From the NCBI GenBank assembly GCA_964035545.1, contig OZ037765.1:33953504-34017503 (forward strand): 64,000 nucleotides of DNA, in the 5' to 3' direction. Source of the stretch: Bugula neritina (lineage: Eukaryota; Bryozoa; Gymnolaemata; Cheilostomatida; Bugulidae). Below the pieces are notes generated by a model. It was given only the letters and a program-made list of their open reading frames with translations. It did not search any database and was not told where the DNA came from. This document shows, in pieces, positions 58,301 to 64,000 of the stretch. Positions within the stretch are counted from its first letter, which is position 1. Every line of letters starts with the position of its first letter. Position numbers and translations under genes: made by a program.

Positions 58301-59566
58301 TAAATAATAACTTTGATATCAAATAACAGAGTGTCTCAACACTATAAACAGTATTTAATTAAATGTGGAGAGTTCACAACTCCAAACAACATATTAACTT
58401 CAGTTGTTATATCAAAGGAGCAGACTGATAATATAGTATATATGACTCAGTATAGTCTTCAAACACCTTCTAATATTCTCTATAATATATAATAGTGACT
58501 GGAAGTCACTTGTATCTCTAGACTCAGCACCAGCAAAGTATGTACAGAACACCTTGATTCTAGTATCTGTAATACTAGTGATACACTCTTCTATAGAAGT
58601 AGTGAAAGTTATATCAAGAACAACAAGAAATATGTACTAGTAACTTGATGCATACAGCATCATCTGATTGGCTAAAAACACCAACCAATGGGGAGTGACT
58701 AGACATATACTCACATCATACAAGTGGTTGGACATGAGACAATACAAAGTATCTGTGTTACACAAAATGTGATATTGGTCACAGAATATCTATTTATATA
58801 ATTTACTAATTTCTCTCAGAGTCACCTGGAGACTGAGTTAGCCTAGGGCCACACGGTGCGTATTTTCGCATGCGAAAATTGAAATCACAAGTAGCAAAGG
58901 TATCCACTGTGCGCGTTGAGAAAACCTTCGCACTTGTCGCTCTGCATTTTCAACGCAAGTGCGAATCGTCTCTGTCGTCGTCATCTAATTGGCTGGTAGC
59001 TATTCAGCGAGCCCAATTTCTTTATTTAGTGCTATATTCCAGTAAATTGCGTTTTATTGAAAGCGAGTGCGATTTAAAAATGAAAGCTTTATTTATCACG
59101 CATCACTGACGCTACAGTGGACACCTTTGCTACTTGTGATTTTAATTTTCGCATGCGAAAATACGCACAATGTGGCCCTAGGCTTAGAGGTGGAGTCACA
59201 AATTGAGGTAGAGGCGGAGTTACAGGCTGACATATATTAAGATTATTATATCCTGTGGGAAGTGCTTTTAAGATTTGTATTTAATATTTGCTTACTTTCC
59301 ACAGTTGGAGTTGAAGATGAAGTTGAGGACGAAGACACAGCCTGAGCTGGAGGCGGAGTCACATACTGAGTTAGAGGCGGAGTCAGAAAATGAGTTGAAG
59401 GCAGAGTCATATGCTGAGTGACAGACTGAGCTAGAGGCGGAGTCACAGACTGAGCTGGAGGCGGAGTCACAGACTGAGCTGGAGGCGGAGTCACAGCCTG
59501 AGCTGGAGGCGGAGTCACAGCCTGAATTGGAGGCGGAGTCACAGACTGAGCCTCTGAATCACTCAT
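46213..59566 (-). CDS. gene B: LRR-ROC-COR-caspase fusion (13 exons)
   Basis: Coding exons in transcript order: 59296-59566, 58059-58278, 55845-55988, 54723-54866, 54177-54320, 50697-52699, 50499-50597, 49799-50013, 49453-49653, 49073-49295, 48568-48768, 46693-46802, 46213-46371. The sum is 4,134 nt, an intact 1,377-residue frame. Domains: Thr/Pro-rich 1-90; LRR cap 91-163; six cassette LRRs 164-307; LRRs 308-400; ROC with GNTMAGKTS at about 412, DMGGQE at about 466 and THKDK at about 535; COR to 975; linkers 976-1080; caspase p20 1081-1221 with His about 1175 and Cys about 1219; p10 about 1280-1377. No signal peptide, so probably cytosolic. The LRR sensor, GTPase/COR dimerisation switch and protease effector suggest a stimulus-induced death or immune role, by analogy with NLR and ROCO proteins. 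Known ROCO proteins carry kinase or death domains; I know of no described LRR-ROCO-caspase. Confidence 0.88.
46693..46802 (-). CDS. gene B exon: caspase p10 core
   Basis: Reads NYRTGRHRKYGTWFIRILVA, then DIDELFKI before donor GTAAGT. TGRHRKYGTWFI corresponds to the caspase SWRNPxxGSWFI segment; the Arg that binds P1 Asp is kept. It is separated from the previous exon by the 14-bp satellite. Confidence 0.87.
46830..48530. repeat. 14-bp TCATACTCAAAGTG satellite in gene B intron
   Basis: About 120 tandem copies of TCATACTCAAAGTG or TCATACTCAAAGTA. One position is almost always G or A, giving a two-letter pattern. Rare variants (TACTCTACTC) recur 560 bp and then 615 bp apart, showing higher-order repeats of 40 and about 44 units. 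The stop-free frames of up to about 500 codons are artefacts. The array lies wholly within the intron before the p10 exon. Confidence 0.95.
48568..48768 (-). CDS. gene B exon: p20/p10 linker
   Basis: Completes CSG as CSGPAVDLGN, followed by a Ser/Thr-rich spacer and THLDVDDFYIMKPSTE, the first p10 strand. LDVD before D resembles a caspase-type cleavage site and could be where the subunits separate. Phase 1 on both sides. Confidence 0.82.
49073..49295 (-). CDS. gene B exon: catalytic half of caspase p20
   Basis: EILSEVRKETTHRDHQHLDM, then FILVIMSHG (catalytic His) and RGKPKLIILQACSG (catalytic Cys). QACSG is one residue from QACRG. TTTTTGCAG acceptor, GCC/GTGAGT donor, 223 nt as in gene A. 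Confidence 0.92.
49453..49653 (-). CDS. gene B exon: N-terminal half of caspase p20
   Basis: VYKMSDPVRGRAMIINNGRF, then TRHGSGIDYENISTLFKDMG, ending DLTRE at donor GTGAGT. GRAMIINN is the first p20 strand and TRHGSGID supplies the P1-binding Arg. Phase 0 on both sides. Confidence 0.9.
49799..50013 (-). CDS. gene B exon: acidic linker before the caspase
   Basis: ELEVPAKKMRFAQPVSTS, an acidic stretch (CEDDDISECSDVEEEG), then KLKPTTKNEITQLFNEQRK. It lacks the hydrophobic segment of the gene A counterpart. No domain assigned. Confidence 0.8.
50499..50597 (-). CDS. gene B exon: short post-COR linker
   Basis: A 99-nt exon reading CEPLAKEEAENLKKFFAEHL and then GEIFIASSCVP, a probable helix. It corresponds to gene A 13,112-13,204. 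Confidence 0.78.
50697..52699 (-). CDS. gene B large exon: LRR, ROC GTPase and COR
   Basis: 2,003 nt, phase 2 in and 1 out. LRRs (LQKLERLYISDNNFTNLPSP, LSSLQELYISENESLTSLDP) lead into ROC with P-loop GNTMAGKTS, DMGGQE and THKDK, then COR. Between the P-loop and THKDK only two residues differ from gene A (V/L before IDMGG, D/R after MEQY). The frame continues upstream of 52,699 into intron sequence; the TTTAACAG acceptor and gene A support the shorter start. Confidence 0.92.
52700..54176 (-). other. gene B intron between ROCO exon and cassettes
   Basis: Alignable with gene A 15,380-17,480 but without the 787-bp insertion. Contains the GGGCCACAC MITE copy at 53,785-54,024. No exon seen. Confidence 0.7.
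53785..54024. mobile_element. GGGCCACAC-ended MITE, gene B copy
   Basis: Same flank and interior as gene A 17,199-17,451, with a small extra segment near the left end (CGAGAATACGCTAGTGACC) and GTGGCCC at the right. It is an ancestral insertion shared by both paralogues. Confidence 0.6.
54177..54320 (-). CDS. gene B LRR cassette exon 3
   Basis: 144 nt, phase 2-2, two LRRs: LNIPENNLSEG and LRELYMWNCKLSTLPNR. Confidence 0.88.
54723..54866 (-). CDS. gene B LRR cassette exon 2
   Basis: 144 nt, phase 2-2, two LRRs: IYSLKNLEVLNISWNNLSED and LRELYMEYCELSTLPNR. The framework and splice sites are intact. Confidence 0.87.
55194..55429. mobile_element. hAT-like MITE in gene B LRR intron, copy 4
   Basis: Ends CAGAGGTGGGCAACTGGGCC and inverted GTTGCCCACCCCTG. 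TTCCTATGG precedes and CCCTATGG follows: a clear 8-bp target duplication apart from one base. Confidence 0.7.
55845..55988 (-). CDS. gene B LRR cassette exon 1
   Basis: 144 nt, phase 2-2, two LRRs: LNMSQNNLFEG and LRELDMENCKLPTLPNR. Confidence 0.88.
56313..56540. mobile_element. hAT-like MITE in gene B LRR intron, copy 5 (truncated)
   Basis: Begins CAGGAGCGGGCAACTGGGCC and follows the same body, but the right end is lost at about 56,540, where the sequence jumps to TAGTGTTTTATTATAAC. Confidence 0.55.
56690..57995. repeat. 30-bp minisatellite, 43 units
   Basis: About 43 near-identical units of the 30-bp repeat, in the intron between exon 2 and the cassettes, as in gene A. Most differences are GCTAGC/GCTAAC/GCTAGT and GTCACT/GTTACT. 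Confidence 0.95.
58059..58278 (-). CDS. gene B exon 2: N-terminal LRR cap region
   Basis: 220 nt, phase 1 in, 2 out. Reads KEYEVWFNTSSIDGADHDW and ends FPHLTHLNVSGVDSNANWT. Three codons shorter than in gene A (IND missing from EEINDISRHH). Confidence 0.85.
58279..58840 (-). other. gene B intron 1
   Basis: Closely similar to gene A 30,764-31,330. No exon expected. Confidence 0.6.
58841..59183. mobile_element. 343-bp palindromic MITE with TTA duplication
   Basis: Inverted ends of about 70 bp starting GCCTAGGGCCACA and containing TTTTCGCATGCGAAAA, flanked by TTA (58,838-58,840 and 59,184-59,186). Gene A lacks it: its sequence runs uninterrupted through GACTGGGTTGGAGGTGGAG, the empty site. A 3-bp TTA duplication suits PIF/Harbinger or Academ-type elements. 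Confidence 0.8.
59296..59566 (-). CDS. gene B exon 1: Thr/Pro-rich N-terminus
   Basis: MSDSEAQSVTPPPIQ followed by seven or so VTPPPAQ-type 8-residue repeats and a Ser-rich end (SSSTSSSTPTVE). Donor GAAA/GTAAGC, phase 1. It is a 24-bp coding minisatellite, expanded relative to gene A, where STPPST repeats dominate instead. Confidence 0.78.
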
Positions 59567-59580
59567 TCTGTAGTCAATAA

Positions 59581-59625
59581 TTACAGCTGTAGATAGTAGT
59601 ATTTATTCTTATCCGTAGCAGCCAT
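59581..59625 (-). promoter_or_regulatory. upstream ORF in gene B leader
   Basis: ATGGCTGCT opens a 14-codon frame, MAATDKNKYYYLQL, closing with TAA 14 nt before the main ATG. It is homologous to the gene A uORF; the peptide is conserved, the stop is not. Confidence 0.5.
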
Positions 59626-60537
59626 AGAAACCTGTAAAATATTTTAACAGAATATATGATAAAAGCTTGCCATCATCACACTGTTCAGATGTATATAGAT
59701 ACTAAAATATTCAAACACATCAGCAGCCTATGCTGTACCTAAATTATATACACTAGAGTTATGTACTTGTAGGTAATGCATACAGTATACTCCAGTCACC
59801 TCTGAGGTACTTTATTTAGTACTTCCTGTTTCATTCTTTCTCCATGTTAATTCAATCTGCTAGAAACACATGGAAACAAGACTGCTAGCTGATAAGATGC
59901 ACCATGTACTGATTCTTCAGTTTCAAAATCTTGACTATTTATAGTCTAGAAGTAAAATATTAGGTCAATTGACAGAGCAGAGATTATCAGGCAGTGTTTC
60001 TAGGACCCTTTCAGTATTAAAGTCTGAGATATAAACTGAGTATACAACTACTAGTATCTCTTAGCATTACTTCACAAAGCAGAGTCATTGAATCAGATTG
60101 ATTACTTTCTGACTTGAGTACTTTAACATCTCATGACATATCATTTGGCTTTCCTAAACTTGATACAGCTTACTTGTAACTTAGCCAAAAGGTAAAAGAC
60201 TGACTTCACTGCAAATATATTTTGTTCTGTATCCATACTAGTAATAAAGTTGAAGAATTATTATACATACAGATAATTATAACAACACAATAAAATTATT
60301 CGCATGATAATCTTAACCATAGTTGGTAGTAGCAACGTTAATAACTACATGTAATAAAAGTTTTACTAGTAGTATTTCTAGTACCACTCATGATTTTCAT
60401 CAATTATTTCAACATTAGTTATACATTTTTTATAATATTAATATTAGTTTTATTGCCAAATCTAATATAATTTAAATAACATTAAACATCATAATGATTG
60501 TCTAATACCAATGCATTTCAATAAACTCACACAAGTT
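59626..60537. other. gene B upstream flank
   Basis: Matches gene A 31,758-32,090 up to about 60,175, apart from about 230 bp at 59,832-60,052 absent from A. The rest is AT-rich. A promoter is expected here but no specific element was recognised. Confidence 0.5.
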
Positions 60538-61235
60538 TATAGCGGCTATTCCTGTGATGGAAAAGTCTCTTGTTAAATCGGGCTAAAGGACTTATTCAGA
60601 TGAGGCACAGGAGAAGCTATAACTGGGTGCTCTTCCTAACATCGCCAATGGCTATTACTTGTGATAGAACCCATGACTTCGATTTTACTAATTGAACGCT
60701 CTAACCCAGTGGTTCCCAACCTGAAGGAAATTCCTCCCTAGGGGGGAATTTGGACATTTTAGGGGGTGAATTTGGATTTTGAAAAATTTACGCACTTTGT
60801 TGACAGTTTTTGAATTTTTGAAAGTTACATGTATATGCATATCTGTAAACCTTCATGTTAGTTCATTTATTTAACCAAACCATATTCTGCAATCTCAGTT
60901 TACTTCAAAATGAATGTGTTTATTAATTACTCTACCTAAACTGTTTTCTGTGCTACTTCGAATGAAGGTCAAAAATATGCAAACACCAACAGGCCAACTT
61001 TTAGCAGCCAAGCAAATCAATCTCTATGAACTGTATACTACATACCTAGTGAATATATTTGCTACACTAAATAATCTGAAGCTAAAAATGCAGGAGTGCA
61101 ATCATCATATCATTGCTTTTCATAGCAGCAGCAATGTTTTTTAAAGTTACACTAAAGTCGTGGCGTCTATTAAAAACATGGTGTTTTCCACAGACTCAAT
61201 GAACTTTTACAGGAGAAGAACTTGTCCCGATTTTA

Positions 61236-61412
61236 GGTAAAAATGGCACAAGTAAAAATGCACACTGGTGTTAGATTTTTCCAAACCCCCCATCCAGAAT
61301 GCCTAACCCCAAACTCAAATCTATAATGTTAATACTGAAAATGCGCCATTTATACTTAATTTTTCATTTGTGCCATTTTTATCGGTGCCATTTTTTCCGG
61401 ACACCAACTGTT
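61236..61412. mobile_element. fold-back element, copy inside hAT (first)
   Basis: AGGTAAAAATGGCACAAGTA at the left, a core of CCCCAAACTC-type sequence, and GTGCCATTTTTATCGGTGCC at the right ending CCGGACACC. Confidence 0.6.
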
Positions 61413-61654
61413 CCAGATCGTTTTTTCAAAAAAACTTCTAGGCATCTCTCTGAACTTTTAATCGACTTTTAACGGCATTTCTCTGAGCTACCTCTGACAA
61501 AGAAAGAGCCAGATTTTCAACTTGACATGTGATCCATTGCAACGGTTTGTTAACAAGTTTTCAGAGGAATTACAGGAGGATTTTATTGAATTGGTTAACA
61601 ATTCAGCAATGAAGGGTGATCGGAAATTTTCTCCAGTTGTTGTATTGTGGGTTA

Positions 61655-61962
61655 GTGTCCAGTAGAAATGGCACAAATGGAAAAGTAGGAAAAAATGGCA
61701 TATGTTTTCAATTTTGGGGTGGGGTTTGGAGTTTGAAAGAAGGGTTTGAGGTGAGGATTTTGGGTTTGTACTTGGGGTTCTGGAGTTTGGGGTGGTGGTT
61801 TGAGTCAGGGGGTGGGTGTTCAAGAGTGGGGGGTTTAGGGTGGAAGTTTTGGGGTTTGAGTTTGGAAAAGTTTAACATCAGTGTGTCATTTCTACCTAAT
61901 TTTCCATTTGTGCCATTATTACCTGTGCCATTTTTACACGCACCAGTTTTACCTAAAATAAC
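61655..61962. mobile_element. fold-back element, copy inside hAT (second)
   Basis: GTGTCCAGTAGAAATGGCAC at the left, a long G-rich core (GGGGTGGGGTTTGGAG and similar) and GTGCCATTATTACCTGTGCC at the right. The G-rich strand could form G-quadruplex structures. Confidence 0.6.
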
Positions 61963-62447
61963 CGTGGGTTTCAACAAGCGAACTCTTCCCACACATAACT
62001 GACAAAGCAGAGTTTTGGTGCCATTCAGCACCACCTATCCAAGTGAGGTAGGATTCTCATCAATTCAAAGAGAAGAGAAACTGCCTTAACCTGCAGAGTG
62101 ACCTAAGATGGGCCTGGTCACAAACAGAGCCAGGCTTAAGCAAGCTAGCACAAAAGCATCAACTGCAGCCATAACATTAATAACTGAACTGCTCTGTGTT
62201 TCATAACATAAAATAAGGATAATAATGCTGTTATCATAATTATATTATATGCAAATATAATAGAACAAAATATATTGCATTGTATCATAAATTCTCATTC
62301 ACTAAGTCATAAAATCTGTTCGCTCTTCGAAAGGGGGGAAATTAATAGTAAACATTTATGAAAGGGGGGAATAGTATGAAAAAGGTTGGGAACCACTGCT
62401 CTAACCCCTACAAGTAGCCTAGACCGTGGCTGCTCCCACCAATAAAT

Positions 62448-64000
62448 TTCAATAATATTACTATTAGTAAATCAAAATGATTTACTAATGCTCCTAAACA
62501 TCTCATCTCATCATCTCATCTAATTAATCTCACTCGGAGCGCTTTGGCTCCTTTATCGAGATGCAGTGGTGTATGAACAATTGTTTAGTTTATCAGTAGT
62601 AGGAAGAAAACTATTTTGTCTACGAGATAAGAATATAGTTAATTATGCCTTGATTCAAAGCTTAATAGCTAGCTACTGCCAGGAGAGAGAAAAAAAACAA
62701 AAAAAAAGTAAATAAATAAATAAATATACACCGCACAGCTTCAGATGATATAAAGCAGAGTAGGTGTTAAGTGCTTATAATCAGTTAGGCAAAGCAGCTA
62801 GAATCATTAGAAAAGTTTATGGATGCGATGTTTATATGAATGTATGGCAGTTTTGGTATTGATATTGCCCTTAATAGCACCATGTCTGGTATTGTGAGAC
62901 TCTGCAAAATGAAGGGAGAACCGGTCTTGGTCTATAGCGGCACTACCAGAAAGCATACGAAAGTACATTTTTTGGTCTGCATTGTCAAGTTCGAAATGCA
63001 GTGCTATCACTATGTTTTGGTTGAATTAAAACTTTTTTACATTGGCATTATCTTATGTGTAAAACTAGGTTTACTAAGAGTAAGTAACTAATAGTAATAG
63101 TAATACTAATAGTAATACTGTTATATATAGAAATGACACGTTTCATTTATCTATTATACTTAATGCATCAGTACATAGGTAATGCAGCTTTTCTTTTTGA
63201 TATGTATTAGTAGGTAGCATTTTTGTCTTTAATGTTTTAATAACGGGAGTAGCAATGGACATGCTAGCTCAGCAGCCTGTAATTAGGTCAGGCAGTAGTT
63301 AGTTAGCTCCTAGATAATATACAGCTTGATATGCAATACTAGGCCCACTCTAATTACGATGATGAAAGAGACAATTAAAACAACAAATAATGAGAGACTG
63401 TCTGCTATGCTATTATTATGTTTTTACATCTAAGTAGGACTAATCAAACAATATGATACTCATTAGCATAGCTATACATTGCTGCCCCAAATATTATTAT
63501 TGGATGAGAACTTGAATAGATACATATAGACGTGTAGCCCCAACCCCCCCCCCCCCCTTTCATAACACCAGATCACATGCTCAATCTAATATTTCTCTTT
63601 GTGGATATATATATATATATATACACGGACTGAGAAGAGGTAGAAAAAAGAAAAGATAGACATAGAAGAGAGCAGCTGAAAAGTGAGACAGCAGACTTAC
63701 AAACGACGCAACCCCAGAATACCTGTTCCTGCAGAAACTCCTACAAGAATAAGGTAATCTATTAATGCTTTATATTTAATATCATAAACGCAAAGCCAAG
63801 CGAGTAGATAATTATTTTGGGTATAATAAAAATTACTTAAAATAGTTATAACAATTTTTGGTGGAGGTGCCAAATTCCTAATTTAGCATTACATAGAGGC
63901 TAAATTCTTGCAGTGAATCTGTTAAAACAGATTCTGGAAAATTGTGTGATTGAAGTATATATATTGCTACATTTCTAGTTTGTAGCAATTAACTCACTGC
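62448..64000. other. right flank without a confident gene
   Basis: Includes a C homopolymer (63,546-63,558) and a TA tract (63,607-63,622). A basic stop-free stretch on the plus strand near 63,630-63,750 ends at a GTAATC donor-like site, and 62,807-63,010 is open on the minus strand (LHFELDNADQKMYFRMLSG). Neither is recognisable and both are left unassigned. Confidence 0.3.

Larger units (their letters stand above)
60914..62120 (+). pseudogene. hAT transposase remnant
   Basis: Discontinuous fragments in the expected order: LNNLKLKMQECNHHIIAF (about 61,060-61,120), like the LNxLNLxLQGxxxxI helix of ZBED5/SCAND3-type transposases; ELQEDFIELVNNSAMKGD (about 61,560-61,615); and near 61,985-62,110 pieces of the C-terminal dimerisation region. 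Stops, frameshifts and fold-back insertions break it, so it is not functional. Confidence 0.6.
60707..62398 (+). mobile_element. 1.7-kb decayed hAT transposon
   Basis: Inverted ends CAGTGGTTCCCAACCT and AGGTTGGGAACCACTG, with a perfect 8-bp duplication CTCTAACC (60,699-60,706 and 62,399-62,406). Both the end sequence and the target-duplication length are hallmarks of hAT elements. Inside are transposase remnants plus two fold-back insertions (61,236-61,412 and 61,655-61,962). Confidence 0.88.
60538..62447 (-). mobile_element. tRNA-derived SINE, copy 3, split by a hAT insertion
   Basis: Its body and box B-like part lie at 60,538-60,698 and its head at 62,407-62,447 (complement of GAGCAGCCATGATCTAAGGG-like sequence, as at 6,683). 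The interruption falls inside the box A-like region. Confidence 0.75.

Noticed and set aside
62807-63010. Minus-strand frame LHFELDNADQKMYFRMLSG...
   Set aside because: It looks protein-like in part but has no clear splice sites and no family match; both strands are open over the same stretch.
63630-63752. Basic, Arg/Lys-rich open stretch near the right edge, possible first exon
   Set aside because: Short, low complexity, with no ATG in good context or recognisable motif; left unassigned.

Overview
The window looks like nuclear DNA of an invertebrate animal. It is AT-rich, its genes are split by GT-AG introns with interlocking phases, and it is full of minisatellites, MITEs and a SINE. It encodes metazoan-type caspases. 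A sponge or another early-branching marine invertebrate is my guess, but the sequence does not settle it. No prokaryotic features, CRISPR array, rRNA or functional tRNA were seen.

The core is a pair of paralogous minus-strand genes. Gene A runs 31,757 to 10,298 and gene B runs 59,566 to 46,213. Their exons join with consistent phases into one architecture: a Ser/Thr/Pro-rich N-terminus, an N-terminal LRR-type segment, a run of two-repeat LRR cassette exons (9 in A, 3 in B), one large exon with further LRRs plus ROC GTPase and COR domains, a variable linker, and a complete C-terminal caspase (p20 and p10). It reads like an intracellular receptor: LRR sensor, GTPase/COR switch, protease effector. 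The cassettes are each 144 nt, phase 2-2, and nearly identical except at codons predicted to face the solvent. Gene A also has a 4-bp frameshifting insertion just before ROC-COR and a possible alternative acceptor that adds a transmembrane helix before the caspase.

Layout: 1-2,030, little recognisable. 2,040-9,500, minisatellites, a 2.5-kb tandem duplication, a SINE and fold-back elements. 10,298-31,757, gene A, with the cassette array and its repeat-laden introns at 19-30.8 kb. 34,103-39,261, an Academ-like DNA transposon with 1,180-bp inverted repeats, a TTA target duplication and a decayed gene with FEN1/XPG-like nuclease motifs. 40,430-40,985, an 11-bp satellite. 42,301-43,796, 3' exons of an unidentified plus-strand gene. 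46,213-59,566, gene B, with a 1.7-kb 14-bp satellite in the intron before its p10 exons. 60,538-62,447, a SINE split by a decayed hAT transposon. 62,450-64,000, nothing assigned.

Both genes share introns, satellites, a short upstream ORF and upstream flank, so they arose by tandem duplication. The ROC domains are almost identical while the caspases have diverged strongly.
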